Origin: Phytohabitans houttuyneae | Lineage (GTDB): Bacteria > Actinomycetota > Actinomycetes > Mycobacteriales > Micromonosporaceae | DNA length: 64,000 nt | Assembly (NCBI RefSeq): GCF_011764425.1 | Contig: NZ_BLPF01000004.1 | Location: 880,001-944,000 of the forward strand | Direction of reading: 5' to 3' | Shown: piece by piece, positions 26,507 to 35,140 of the stretch | Numbering within the stretch: position 1 is the first letter of the stretch | Layout of the letters: each line of letters starts with the position of its first letter | Translations under genes and position numbers: made by a program | The notes under the pieces: generated by a model | Seen by the model: only the letters and a program-made list of their open reading frames with translations | Database searches by the model: none | Told to the model about the DNA's origin: nothing

Positions 26507-27357
26507 TGCGCATCTTCGACCCGCACATCCACATGACCTCGCGGACCACCGACGACTACGAGCGGATGGCCGCCGCGGGGATCACCGCCATCGTGGAACC
26601 GGCGTTCTGGCTGGGCCAGCCGCGCACCAGCGTGGGCTCGTTCACCGACTACTTCGACTCGCTCGTCGGCTGGGAGCCGTTTCGGGCCAGCCAGTTCGGG
26701 GTGCGCCACCACGCGACCATCGCGCTGAACCCCAAGGAGGCCAACGACCCGCGCTGCCGCGAGGTGCTCGAGCTGCTCCCTCGGTACCTGGAGAAGGACG
26801 GCGTGGTCGCGGTCGGTGAGGTCGGCTACGACTCGATGACGCCCGAGGAGGACGAGGTCTTCGCCGCCCAGCTCGCCCTCGCCGTCGAGCACGAGCTGCC
26901 CGCGCTGGTGCACACGCCGCACCGGGACAAGGCCCGCGGCACCGAGCGCACCCTCGCGGTCGTCGCCGAGTCCGGCATCGACCCGGGGCGCGTCGTCGTC
27001 GACCACCTCAACGAGGTCACCGTCGGGCTGGTCCGCGACTCAGGATGCTGGCTCGCCTTCTCCATCTACCCGGACACGAAGATGTCGCCGCCCCGAATGG
27101 TGAAGATCCTGCAGGAGTACGGGTTGGAGCGCATGCTCGTCAACTCGGCCGCCGACTGGGGCCGCTCGGACCCGCTGCTCACCCGGACCACCGCCGACGA
27201 GATGCTGGCGGCCGGGTTCAGCGCCGACGACGTGGACCGCGTGCTGTGGCGCAACCCGGTGGAGTTCTACGGCCAGTCCGGGCGCCTCGACCTGTCCGAC
27301 GCGGGCGAGAAGGAGGCGACGTTCGCCGGCAACTCCATCCTGCGGGGAGGCAGCTGA
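26506..27357 (+). CDS. eboB: TatD-like metal-dependent hydrolase, EboB
   Basis: 283 residues. Amidohydrolase-type barrel with the metal motif 'DPHIHM' at the start, Glu in 'VAVGEVGYDS', His in 'LVHTPHRDK' and 'VVVDHLNE', and Asp in 'NSAADWGRSDP'. The 'SRTTDDYERMAAAGI' and 'EPAFWLG' segments are specific to EboB. The start overlaps the EboA stop by one base (TGATG) and the end overlaps the EboE start the same way. The real substrate is not known; a hydrolytic step on the trafficked metabolite is likely. Confidence 0.88.
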   Translation: MRIFDPHIHMTSRTTDDYERMAAAGITAIVEPAFWLGQPRTSVGSFTDYFDSLVGWEPFRASQFGVRHHATIALNPKEANDPRCREVLELLPRYLEKDGVVAVGEVGYDSMTPEEDEVFAAQLALAVEHELPALVHTPHRDKARGTERTLAVVAESGIDPGRVVVDHLNEVTVGLVRDSGCWLAFSIYPDTKMSPPRMVKILQEYGLERMLVNSAADWGRSDPLLTRTTADEMLAAGFSADDVDRVLWRNPVEFYGQSGRLDLSDAGEKEATFAGNSILRGGS

Positions 27358-28466
27358 TGCACCTGAGCTACTGCACCAACGTTCACCCGGCGGAGGACTT
27401 CGACGGGATCGTGCGGCAGTTCGACACGTACGCCGTCGCCATCCGCCGGCACCTCGACGCCGACGTACTGGGACTCGGGCTGTGGCTGGCCGCCCCGCTC
27501 GCCGCCGAGCTGGCCGCCGACGAGGCCCTGCGCCTGCGGCTGCGCCGCGAGCTGGACGCCCGAGGGCTGGAGGTCGTGACGCTCAACGGCTTCCCGTACC
27601 AGGCGTTCCAGGCCCCGGTCGTCAAGCTCGGCGTCTACTACCCGGACTGGACCGACCGGCGGCGCCTGGACTACACATTGGACCTGGCGCGGGTGCTCGT
27701 CGACCTGCTGCCCGACGGTGCCGCCCGCGGCTCCATCTCCACGCTCCCACTGGCCTGGCGGGACCCGTGGGACAGCGGCCGCGCGGACGCCGCCGCCCGC
27801 ATGCTGGACGAGCTGGCCACCGGCCTCGCCGGTGTCGCGGAGCGGTCCGGCCGTCCGGTGCGGGTCGGCTTCGAGCCCGAGCCGGGCTGTGTCGTGGAGA
27901 CCACCGCGCAGGCCGCCGCCGCCCTGTCCGGTGTGGACACCGAGCGGCTCGGCATCTGCCTCGACCTGGCACACCTCGCCTGCGCCTGGGAGGAGCCGGC
28001 CGAGGCGCTGGCGCGGCTGCGGGCCGCCGGGCTGCCCATCGTCAAGGTGCAGGTCTCCGCCGCGCTGGAGGCCGCCGACCCGGTCGCGGCCGCCGCGGTG
28101 CTTCAGGGGTACGTGGAGCGGCGCTTCCTGCACCAGACCCGCTCCGCGCACGGTGACGCCGCCGACGACCTCGACGAGGCGCTGGAGCGGGAGCTGAAGG
28201 GGCCGTGGCGCGTGCACTACCACGTGCCGCTGCACGCCGAGCCGGCCGCGCCGCTCACCTCCACCGTGCCGGTGCTGCGCGCCGCCATGCGCGAACTGCT
28301 CGGCGGGCCGGCGGGTGAGCCGGCGTGTGATCACTTCGATGTGGAAACGTACACGTGGGGCGTACTCCCGGAAGAGCAGCGCCCACGCACGGACGCCGAC
28401 GTGGCCGCGGGCATCGCGGCCGAGCTCGCCTTCGCCCGTGCCCTGATGAGTGAGGAGGGACGATGA
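27357..28466 (+). CDS. eboE: Metabolite traffic protein EboE
   Basis: 369 residues, a xylose-isomerase-like TIM barrel. The start 'HLSYCTNVHPAEDF' and 'TLNGFPYQAFQ..VVKLGVYYPDWTDRRRLDYT' are typical of EboE. Metal-binding candidates lie in 'GFEPEPGCVVE', 'ICLDLAHLACAWE', 'VKVQVSAALE' and 'HYHVPLHAEP'. The gene begins in the TGATG junction with eboB and ends ATGA with the phosphatase gene. Named for its need in scytonemin-monomer export in cyanobacteria; the enzyme activity remains undefined. Confidence 0.88.
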   Translation: MHLSYCTNVHPAEDFDGIVRQFDTYAVAIRRHLDADVLGLGLWLAAPLAAELAADEALRLRLRRELDARGLEVVTLNGFPYQAFQAPVVKLGVYYPDWTDRRRLDYTLDLARVLVDLLPDGAARGSISTLPLAWRDPWDSGRADAAARMLDELATGLAGVAERSGRPVRVGFEPEPGCVVETTAQAAAALSGVDTERLGICLDLAHLACAWEEPAEALARLRAAGLPIVKVQVSAALEAADPVAAAAVLQGYVERRFLHQTRSAHGDAADDLDEALERELKGPWRVHYHVPLHAEPAAPLTSTVPVLRAAMRELLGGPAGEPACDHFDVETYTWGVLPEEQRPRTDADVAAGIAAELAFARALMSEEGR

Positions 28467-29845
28467 CCAAGCCACTGGTCGTCATCGACGTGGTGGGGCT
28501 GACGCCCCGGCTGCTGGCGCACATGCCGCGGCTCAGGGCCGTCGCCGACGCCGGCTTCCACGCCTCGCTGGGCACGGTGCTGCCGGCCGTCACCTGCACG
28601 GTGCAGTCCACGTTCCTGACCGGTGAGACGCCCGCCGGGCACGGCATCGTCGGCAACGGCTGGTACTTCCGGGACGTCGGCGAGGTGCTGCTGTGGCGCC
28701 AGCACAACGCGCTCGTCGGCGGCGAGAAGCTGTGGCACGCGGCCCGCAAGGCGCAGCCCGGCTACACGGTGGCCAACGTCTGCTGGTGGTACGCGATGGG
28801 CGCGGACGTCAACTGGACCGTCACGCCGCGCCCGATCTACTACGCGGACGGGCGCAAGGAGCCGGACTGCTACACCGACCCGCCGGAGCTGCACGACGAC
28901 CTGGTCGGCGCGCTTGGCGGCTTTCCGCTGTTCACGTACTGGGGGCCGGGCGCGGGACTGCCCTCCTCGGCGTGGATCTGCAAGGCGGCCGAGAAGATCA
29001 TGGCGGACCACAACCCGGACCTCACCCTCGTGTACGTGCCGCACCTCGACTACGACCTGCAGCGCTTCGGGCCCTCCTCGCCGCAGGCGGCGGCCGCCGC
29101 GACCGCGCTCGACGGGGTGCTAGGCCCGCTGCTTGACGCGGCGGCGGCGCGGGGGGCGACGGTGGTGGCGCTGTCCGAGTACGGCATCACGGACGCCCGC
29201 CGACCGGTCGACATCAACCGGATGCTGCGCAGCGAGGGCCTGCTGCGGGTGTACACACAGGACGGCATGGAGTACCTGGACCCGTGGACCTCGCGGGCGT
29301 TCGCGGTCGCCGACCACCAGGTCGCGCACGTGTACGTCAAGGATCCGGCCGACATCCCCGCCGTCGCCAAGCTCTGCTCCACCCTGGACGGTGTCGCCGA
29401 GGTGCTTGACGAGGCGGGCAAGGCCACACATGGCCTCAACCACGAGCGCTCCGGCGAGCTGGTGCTCGTGGCGGAGCCGGACGCCTGGTTCACGTACTAC
29501 TACTGGCTCGACGACGCCAACGCGCCCGACTTCGCCCGGCTGGTCGAGATCCACCGCAAGCCCGGCTACGACCCGGCCGAGCTGTTCTTCGACCCGGCCG
29601 CACCGGCCGCGGCCAAGCGGCGGGCGGCCTCCGCGCTGGCCCGCAAGAAGCTCGGCATGCGGTACATGATGAGCGTCGTCGGCCTGGACGCCGGCGCGAA
29701 GGCGGTGCGCGGCACGCACGGCCGCCTGCCGGCACACCCGAACGACGCGCCCGTGCTGATCTGCTCGGACCGCTCGGCGGCCCGCCCGTACCTGGCCGCG
29801 ACGGAGGTCAAGCGCTTCCTGCTCGGCCTGGCGGGGCTGAAGTGA
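28463..29845 (+). CDS. eboF: Alkaline phosphatase/nucleotide pyrophosphatase-family protein, EboF-like
   Basis: 460 residues. Type I phosphodiesterase/NPP fold: first metal Asp in 'LVVIDVVGL', the nucleophile region 'VTCTVQSTFLTGETPAGHGIVGNGW', 'YVPHLDYDLQRFGP' (Asp and His for the metals), 'VALSEYGI', and a late His in 'THGLNHERSGELVL'. No signal peptide, so it acts in the cytoplasm unless the pathway moves it. It probably removes a phosphate or diphosphate from the ebo intermediate. Overlaps EboE by ATGA. Confidence 0.85.
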   Translation: MTKPLVVIDVVGLTPRLLAHMPRLRAVADAGFHASLGTVLPAVTCTVQSTFLTGETPAGHGIVGNGWYFRDVGEVLLWRQHNALVGGEKLWHAARKAQPGYTVANVCWWYAMGADVNWTVTPRPIYYADGRKEPDCYTDPPELHDDLVGALGGFPLFTYWGPGAGLPSSAWICKAAEKIMADHNPDLTLVYVPHLDYDLQRFGPSSPQAAAAATALDGVLGPLLDAAAARGATVVALSEYGITDARRPVDINRMLRSEGLLRVYTQDGMEYLDPWTSRAFAVADHQVAHVYVKDPADIPAVAKLCSTLDGVAEVLDEAGKATHGLNHERSGELVLVAEPDAWFTYYYWLDDANAPDFARLVEIHRKPGYDPAELFFDPAAPAAAKRRAASALARKKLGMRYMMSVVGLDAGAKAVRGTHGRLPAHPNDAPVLICSDRSAARPYLAATEVKRFLLGLAGLK

Positions 29846-29926
29846 CGGCCGGGGTGGCGCCGTGAGCGAGCGATCCGTCAGGCGCCGCGCGCTTGGAGCC
29901 GCGCGGCCGCCCGCAGCGAAGCGAGG

Positions 29927-31003
29927 ATGGCCGTGAGCGTAGAGGTCGCTCGGGAGTCGGACTTGGACGGGCTGCGGAAGCGCTTCGACGCCGAGCTAGC
30001 GGCGTTCATCGACCGGCAGGACCCGGACTGGCCGGACGGCGCGCCGCGGGGCGTACTGGCGACGCTGCGGCGGTTCGTGCTCGCGGGCGGCAAGCGACTG
30101 CGGCCGATGTTCTGTTACTGGGGCTGGCGCGGCGCGGGCGGCCCGGACCGCCAGGAGGTGGTGGTCGCGTCCGCCGCGCTTGAGCTGTTCCACGCGTTCG
30201 CCCTCATCCACGACGACATCATGGACGGCAGCGACCGCCGCCGCGGCGAGCCCTCGGTGCACAAGGTCTTCGCGGAGCTGCACACCAAGTCGATGTGGCG
30301 CGGCGACCCCGCCTCGTTCGGGCGAAACACCGCGCTGCTCTGCGGCGACCTGTGCGCGGCGTGGGCCGACCAGATGTTTCACGAGTGCGGGCTGCCGCCC
30401 GAGCAGATCCACCGCGGGTACGGGGTCTTCGCGCACATGCGCACCGAGGTGATCGCCGGCCAGTACCTCGACCTCGTCTCCGGCGTCGGCGACGGCTCGG
30501 TGGCCAGCGCGCTCACGGTGATCAGGATGAAGGCGGCCAGGTACACGGTGACCCGCCCGCTGCAGATCGGCGCCGGGCTGGCCGGGGGAGGGCGCGAGCT
30601 GCACGCCGCGTTCACCGCGTTCGGCGACCCGCTCGGCGACGCTTTCCAGCTGCGCGACGACGTGCTCGGCGTGTTCGGCGACCCCGCGCTCACCGGCAAG
30701 TCCATCCTCGACGACCTGCGCGAGGGCAAGCCGACGGTGATGATGGCGCTGGCCCGCAGCGGCGCCGACCGGGCACAGGCGGCCCGGCTGCGGGACCTGT
30801 TCGGCAACCCCAACCTGGACGGCGGCGGTGCGCAGGAGCTGCGCACGATCATCGTGGACACGGGCGCCCTGGACCGCATCGAGCAGATGATCCGGCAACG
30901 CGCCGACGCGGCCGTCGCCGCGCTCACCGACGCCCCGATCCCCGCCGACGCGCGCGACGCGCTCGTGACACTGGCCGGATCGACGATCAACCGGCAGCGT
31001 TGA
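29927..31003 (+). CDS. Polyprenyl (isoprenyl) diphosphate synthase
   Basis: 358 residues. Basic 'GGKRLRP' for IPP binding, first Asp-rich motif 'LIHDDIMDGSDRRRG', and second motif 'FQLRDDVLGVFGDP', in which the last Asp of DDxxD is Gly, as in many actinobacterial IdsA-type enzymes. 'GKPTVMMALA' also fits. It should make a C15-C25 chain. It lies 81 bp after eboF on the same strand, so it could supply the prenyl donor for the UbiA-type enzyme at 24217. ATG 29927 is chosen because 'gcgagg' precedes it. GTG at 29933 is possible. Confidence 0.88.
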   Translation: MAVSVEVARESDLDGLRKRFDAELAAFIDRQDPDWPDGAPRGVLATLRRFVLAGGKRLRPMFCYWGWRGAGGPDRQEVVVASAALELFHAFALIHDDIMDGSDRRRGEPSVHKVFAELHTKSMWRGDPASFGRNTALLCGDLCAAWADQMFHECGLPPEQIHRGYGVFAHMRTEVIAGQYLDLVSGVGDGSVASALTVIRMKAARYTVTRPLQIGAGLAGGGRELHAAFTAFGDPLGDAFQLRDDVLGVFGDPALTGKSILDDLREGKPTVMMALARSGADRAQAARLRDLFGNPNLDGGGAQELRTIIVDTGALDRIEQMIRQRADAAVAALTDAPIPADARDALVTLAGSTINRQR

Positions 31004-31024
31004 CGCCGCCGTATGGCAGACTCT

Positions 31025-31048
31025 GAGCCGTCCGCACCGGGACGGTTC
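31025..31048 (+). terminator. Hairpin after the polyprenyl synthase gene
   Basis: GAGCCGTCC and GGACGGTTC form an 8-9 bp stem (one G-U pair) with a short loop, 21 bases after the stop. Probably ends the ebo-type transcript. Confidence 0.45.
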
Positions 31049-31106
31049 GGGAGGTGGCCATGGCGCTACGGATGGTAGCGACTTGGTTTTCTCAGGGGGT
31101 CGTGTC

Positions 31107-31943
31107 ATGAACCACCGTCCTGCCGTCGACACGGTGCGCCGGGCGGTGCGCAGCACCCGCGCCTGGGCGCGCGCGGTGGCGCCGGGCGCTCTCCCCGACT
31201 TCCTCGTCATCGGCGGGCAGCGGTGCGGCACCACGTCACTGCACCGGTACCTGGCCGAGCACCCGCAGGTGCGCGCCGCGACCGGCAAGGAGATCCAGTT
31301 CTTCAGCATCCACTATGGACGCGGGGAGCGGTGGTACCGCGGTCATTTTCCGGCGCCGATGGCGGGGCGGCTGAGCTTCGAAGCGAGCCCGTACTACCTG
31401 TTTCACCCGCGCGCCGCCGAGCGGGCGGCGGCCACGCTGCCGTACGGAAGGTTCATCGCGCTGCTGCGTGACCCGGTGGAGCGGGCCTACTCGCACTACC
31501 TGCAGACCCGGTCGTACGGAGCGGAGCCGCTGACCTTCGCCGAGGCGATCGCGGCCGAGCACGACCGGCTCGCGTGGGCGCTGCGCGCCGGCCCCGACAG
31601 CCGCGCCGCGCACACGGTGCTGCGGCGGTACTCGTACGCCGCCCGCGGGAGGTACGCCGAGCAGCTGGAGCGGTGGTTTCGGCACGTGCCGCGCGAGCGC
31701 ATCATGGTCGTGCGGAGTGAGGACTTCTACGCCGACCCGGCCTCGACGTACGCGGAGCTGCTGGAGTTTCTCGATCTGGAGCCGTTTCTGCCGCCCCGGT
31801 TCGCCCAGCACACCCGGCGCGTGGAGCGCGGTGGGCCGCCGGCCGAGGTGGCGCGGGCACTGCGTGACTACTTCGTGCCGTACAACGCGCGGCTCGCGGA
31901 GCTGCTCGGGTGGGCCGACCCGTGGCCGGCGGGTCCTGGGTGA
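31107..31943 (+). CDS. Sulfotransferase-family protein
   Basis: 278 residues. The PAPS 5'-phosphosulfate loop is clear at about residues 30-42 ('LVIGGQRCGTTSLHRYL'), and the 3'-phosphate-binding region at about 118-130 ('IALLRDPVERAYSHYL'). It transfers sulfate from PAPS to a hydroxyl, perhaps of a glycan or glycolipid. The ATG at 31107 is preferred because 'caggggg' stands about eight bases before it; an in-frame codon at 31083 lacks a site. It follows the ebo-type operon but is separated by a hairpin, so a link is possible but unproven. Confidence 0.88.
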   Translation: MNHRPAVDTVRRAVRSTRAWARAVAPGALPDFLVIGGQRCGTTSLHRYLAEHPQVRAATGKEIQFFSIHYGRGERWYRGHFPAPMAGRLSFEASPYYLFHPRAAERAAATLPYGRFIALLRDPVERAYSHYLQTRSYGAEPLTFAEAIAAEHDRLAWALRAGPDSRAAHTVLRRYSYAARGRYAEQLERWFRHVPRERIMVVRSEDFYADPASTYAELLEFLDLEPFLPPRFAQHTRRVERGGPPAEVARALRDYFVPYNARLAELLGWADPWPAGPG

Positions 31944-31979
31944 GTCCGCCGACACCCACCAGGACCCACCGGAAGTCGC

Positions 31980-32858
31980 CTAGCGAGTAAGCAGGTCGGT
32001 GCAGTCTTTCTCGTCCGGCAGCAGCGGGCGGAGAATGACTGTCCACTTGCGACCGTTGGAGGTCCACGGGGTCGCCGCGTTGGCCTTGTCGGCGGCGGCC
32101 AGCACCTTGGCGGTGTCCGCGCCGCTGACCGTCACGCAGCCGGTGTCGAGGCCCTTGCCGACCGAGGTGCCGGGCAGTGCGGGGCCGGGCCACGCGACGG
32201 CGGGCTGCTCCTTGCCGACGGTCGCCGCGTCGGGCGCGACGTAGGGCGAGGCGACGGCGGCCAGCGTGGTCGCCTGGTACTGCTGCTCCGATCCGGAAGT
32301 GATGCCGAGCGTGCCGTACAGATCGCTGACCGCGGTGAGAAGGTCGCGGAGCTTGTTGCGGGCCGCCACCTGGTCGGCGGTGAGACCGCCGCTGGTGTCG
32401 GCGGCCTCGTTGAGCGCGTAGACCTCGGTGCTCGCCGGGCCGCCCGCGGTCTCCACGACGAAGCGCGTGGACGGCGCGTCGGCCACCGGCGGCTGCCCCA
32501 GGTCTTTCGCGGTGCCGACGCCCGCGCTCGCCGCCCGGTCGACGAGCTTGTCAACGTCCGCGCTGGAGATCTTGATCACCTGGAGGTTGGGCAGCGACGG
32601 GCCCGGGTAGATCGCGGGCTGCGGGCCCTGGACGATCGCGCGCCCATCGCCGTAGATCGTCACGATCGGTAACCGCGCGACGCTGTCACCGGGTGTGGTG
32701 AAACCGCCCGTGTACTCAACTCGCAACGCGACCGCATCGGCGTCGCGTCCGGCCGGCGCCTCGGCCGGCAACGTGCTGGTGCCGACGTCCTGTGCGCACG
32801 CGACCAGCAAAAACAGGGATGCGGCGGCGGCCGCGCGGAAGACGGGTGCGATCGTCAT
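31980..32858 (-). CDS. Secreted lipoprotein of unknown function
   Basis: 292 residues. Lipoprotein signal with 'SLFLLVAC' (Cys at about residue 21). The mature part has 'VALRVEYTGGFTTPGDSVARLPIVTIYGDGRAIVQGPQPAIYPGPSLPNLQV', seen in many actinobacterial hypothetical lipoproteins. The AAGGAG site abuts the ATG with no spacer, which is unusual, but no better start is seen. Transcribed away from the small secreted gene at 32914, with 55 bp between. Confidence 0.8.
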   Translation of the reverse strand: MTIAPVFRAAAAASLFLLVACAQDVGTSTLPAEAPAGRDADAVALRVEYTGGFTTPGDSVARLPIVTIYGDGRAIVQGPQPAIYPGPSLPNLQVIKISSADVDKLVDRAASAGVGTAKDLGQPPVADAPSTRFVVETAGGPASTEVYALNEAADTSGGLTADQVAARNKLRDLLTAVSDLYGTLGITSGSEQQYQATTLAAVASPYVAPDAATVGKEQPAVAWPGPALPGTSVGKGLDTGCVTVSGADTAKVLAAADKANAATPWTSNGRKWTVILRPLLPDEKDCTDLLTR

Positions 32859-32913
32859 CTCCTTTTGACGGCGCTTCCGCGTGTCCGGTTCCCGGCTGCG
32901 ATAACGTGTATGG

Positions 32914-33243
32914 ATGTCCGACGCCGCGCCCGCCCGCCGCGAGCGGGGTCGCCTGCGCGGACGTCTGGCAGTGGGCCTTGCCTTCCTGGCCGTGCTGGCC
33001 GTTCCGGGGTCCGCACACGCTGCGCCCCCGCCCGAGGTGTCGACGCCGGTGGGCGTCTGCGTCCAGGCGGGAGTGTCCACAGAGGTCGACGCGGTGGCCG
33101 TGGCCGAGGCCCCCGCCGCGCCGGTGCCCGTGGCGGCCGAGCCGCGGGGCGCCCAGGCGCCGGTGCCCGCTGAGCGGGCCACCGCCAAGAGCGCGGACCG
33201 GTCGGTGACGGGCCAGCGCGCCCCGCCCCAGCCCGTGCGCTGA
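32914..33243 (+). CDS. Small secreted Ala/Pro-rich protein
   Basis: 109 residues. A basic N-terminus (RRERGRLRGR), a hydrophobic core and an AHA-AP cleavage site at about residue 36 form a signal peptide. The rest is low-complexity Ala/Val/Pro with a single cysteine. No family recognised. It shares its upstream region with the divergent lipoprotein gene. Confidence 0.55.
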   Translation: MSDAAPARRERGRLRGRLAVGLAFLAVLAVPGSAHAAPPPEVSTPVGVCVQAGVSTEVDAVAVAEAPAAPVPVAAEPRGAQAPVPAERATAKSADRSVTGQRAPPQPVR

Positions 33244-33298
33244 TCCCGGCACAACCTCCCTCCCGTACCCCTCCTTTTCTGTGGGTGAGGTGTATCCC

Positions 33299-34090
33299 GT
33301 GAAGATCGATTTCCATGGTTTCCTGCTGGACGTCCGCGGCGCCGCCCTGATCTGGCTGGTGCTGATCGCCGTGGGCGCGGCACCGTTCCTGGCGATGGCC
33401 GTGTCTGCCCGGCGCCACTGGCGCCGCAGCCGGCCGCGACCTGAGCGCCGGGTCAGGACGCGACGCGAGTCACCCGCCGTGCAGCAGGCCGAGCTGCGCC
33501 GGTACGCGGAGGAGGTGGCCGTCGCGGCTGGCCGCGCCGCGGTAACGGCGGAGCGGCGGCGCGCGGAGTGGGCCGCGGTGTCCCGCACCCAGCAGGCGGC
33601 GTGGCGCGCCTACGACGAGGCGGTCGAGGTGGCGCGGCGCGCAATCCAGGCGGAGGCTTTCGGCGTGCCGGATGCACCATCCACAATGGATGACGTATCG
33701 GCACGTCGCCGCTACCTGGAGCGCGCCGCAGCCTCAGCATATCGCCGCGGAGACCTTACGGCGGACCAGTTCGGCGATGTGCTCGCCGGGCGGGACGGGT
33801 GGGATCCGCGCCGCCACCCGTTCGAGCAGGAGACCCGGCTGCGCGTCGCCCGCCGAGACCGCCTGCGCCGCGCGTGCGAAACACTGTCCGAAGTGGAGCG
33901 CTCGGCGTGGCAGGCCGCGGAGGTGGCGGTGGCGGCCAAGCGGAGCCTCGACACCGAGGCGGTGGCGGCGGCACTGCGCGTGCGCCAGTCGGCCAGCCGG
34001 CGCCCCGCCCGCCGCCCGGCGCGCAGCGTCCGCCCGATGCCCGCGTGGAACGCCGACACCGCACCGATCCCGCGCGTCGTGCTCACCTGA
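33299..34090 (+). CDS. Single-pass membrane protein with long helical cytoplasmic domain
   Basis: 263 residues from the GTG at 33299, with ggtgagg eight bases upstream; an in-frame GTG at 33281 is the alternative. One transmembrane helix (about 14-36), then an Arg-rich, Ala/Glu-rich helical region (about 45-125 and 170-235) that looks like coiled coil, with 'RRRYLERAAASAYRRGDLTADQFGDVLAGRDGWDPRRHPFEQE' between. No known domain; unknown function. Confidence 0.7.
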   Translation: MKIDFHGFLLDVRGAALIWLVLIAVGAAPFLAMAVSARRHWRRSRPRPERRVRTRRESPAVQQAELRRYAEEVAVAAGRAAVTAERRRAEWAAVSRTQQAAWRAYDEAVEVARRAIQAEAFGVPDAPSTMDDVSARRRYLERAAASAYRRGDLTADQFGDVLAGRDGWDPRRHPFEQETRLRVARRDRLRRACETLSEVERSAWQAAEVAVAAKRSLDTEAVAAALRVRQSASRRPARRPARSVRPMPAWNADTAPIPRVVLT

Positions 34091-34120
34091 CCCGGCCCGT
34101 CCCGCGCGGTGCGGCACCGC

Positions 34121-34345
34121 TCAGCGGCGGGCGTTGCGCGGGTGGTTTTTCGCGGTGCGCTCGTTGCCGTGCCGGTACTGCCCGGTCCAGCGAGCCATGA
34201 CCAGCTGCGGGTCGTCCCCCTCGACCTCGTCGAGAAACTCCGCCGCGCGGCCGCCGCGCAGGGTGGTGGCGGCCCGCCCGCGGTGCCAGATCAGGACAGA
34301 GCCGTCCGCGCGCACCGCGTACTCGAAACCGCCGGGGTCAGCCAT
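34121..34345 (-). CDS. Small conserved actinobacterial protein
   Basis: 74 residues. 'YAVRADGSVLIWHRGRAATTLRGGRAAEFL' and 'DPQLVMARWTGQYRHGNER' are a conserved pattern in actinobacterial hypothetical proteins of this size. A small beta-rich N-terminus and a basic C-terminal tail (TAKNHPRNARR) suggest nucleic-acid contact, but this is only inference. Convergent with the gene ending at 34090. Confidence 0.75.
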   Translation of the reverse strand: MADPGGFEYAVRADGSVLIWHRGRAATTLRGGRAAEFLDEVEGDDPQLVMARWTGQYRHGNERTAKNHPRNARR

Positions 34346-34467
34346 GCCGGCATGGTCGCACCTTCGGGCGGCGACCCGCACCGGATTTTGTCGCCGTCGA
34401 CCCTTTCCGCCCGGTGGGTGGGTCCCCCCGCGGGGAGTGGACGGACCCGGGGTGGCGCTGGATCGGA

Positions 34468-34815
34468 TCAGTAGTCGGGCCAGAACTCGCCCCAGACCTC
34501 CACCGCCGGGATCGGGTCCCAGGGGTATGCGGAGGAGCGGCACTCGGCTGTGGAGAAGCGGAAGTAGTCCATCTCCTCGGCATACCCGCGGACGGTCCGC
34601 CCGTCGGAGCAGCGCGCCACCGCCACGTGCAGGCCGTGCATCCGCGTGCAGTAGGTCTGCGACGCGTAGGTGAAGCCTTGATGCGCGTAGGTGTAGAGGT
34701 AGCAGCCGTCGGGTGGGGTCGTGGTGAAGTAGGGGTCGGCCTGAGCGGGCTGCGCGACGGCCAGGGCGCCCATCGTCAGGGCGGCGGTCAGGATGGACAG
34801 GAGCTTGCGTCTCAC
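34468..34815 (-). CDS. Small secreted Cys-containing protein
   Basis: 115 residues. Signal peptide 1-26 (AQA-DP). The mature 89 residues are rich in Tyr and contain four cysteines ('DGCYLY', 'QTYCTRM', 'VARCSD', 'AECRSS'), likely two disulfides. No family recognised. A perfect 14-bp GGAAAGCGCTTTCC palindrome lies 30 bp before the start, so it is probably repressed by a LacI-type regulator and induced by a sugar. Confidence 0.75.
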   Translation of the reverse strand: MRRKLLSILTAALTMGALAVAQPAQADPYFTTTPPDGCYLYTYAHQGFTYASQTYCTRMHGLHVAVARCSDGRTVRGYAEEMDYFRFSTAECRSSAYPWDPIPAVEVWGEFWPDY

Positions 34816-34844
34816 CGGGTCTCCTTGCAGGTAGCAGAAGCTCT

Positions 34845-34858
34845 GGAAAGCGCTTTCC
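34845..34858. promoter_or_regulatory. Perfect LacI-type operator GGAAAGCGCTTTCC
   Basis: A 14-bp perfect palindrome in an AT-richer stretch 30 bp upstream of the secreted-protein gene at 34468-34815 (minus strand). This fits a LacI-family operator at or after the transcription start. A one-mismatch relative is at 11616. Confidence 0.6.
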
Positions 34859-34995
34859 TGTCGATTGTGGCAGCTAATTCACGGAGGTCAATGGCCTCTA
34901 TTTCGCGCCGACCGCCACATCCGGCGCCTTGGGTGGAGGGTTTGGTTGGGCTCAGGACCCCGGGTCAAGGTCCGCGGACGCTCGCCGGGCGGCCA

Positions 34996-35140
34996 TTAGT
35001 TAGTCGGCAAGAACTCCGCGATGTCCGCCGTCTGGTCGAGTAGTGGATCACCGGCGCTCCCGCGACCTCCAGTTCCTGCGCGGCGACGTCCATGCCCCGT
35101 CGGCAAAACGCGGTTGCGGGCGTGGACCAGCGCGTCGACC
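34996..35140 (-). pseudogene. Frameshifted remnant of an unidentified gene
   Basis: On the minus strand a protein-like sequence emerges only when frames are joined: 'VDALVHARNRVLPTG' in one frame, 'MDVAAQELEVAGAPVIHY' in the next, then back to 'QTADIAEFLPTN' and a TAA at 34996-34998. At least two indels are needed. No upstream start can be assigned and I do not recognise the family. Confidence 0.35.
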
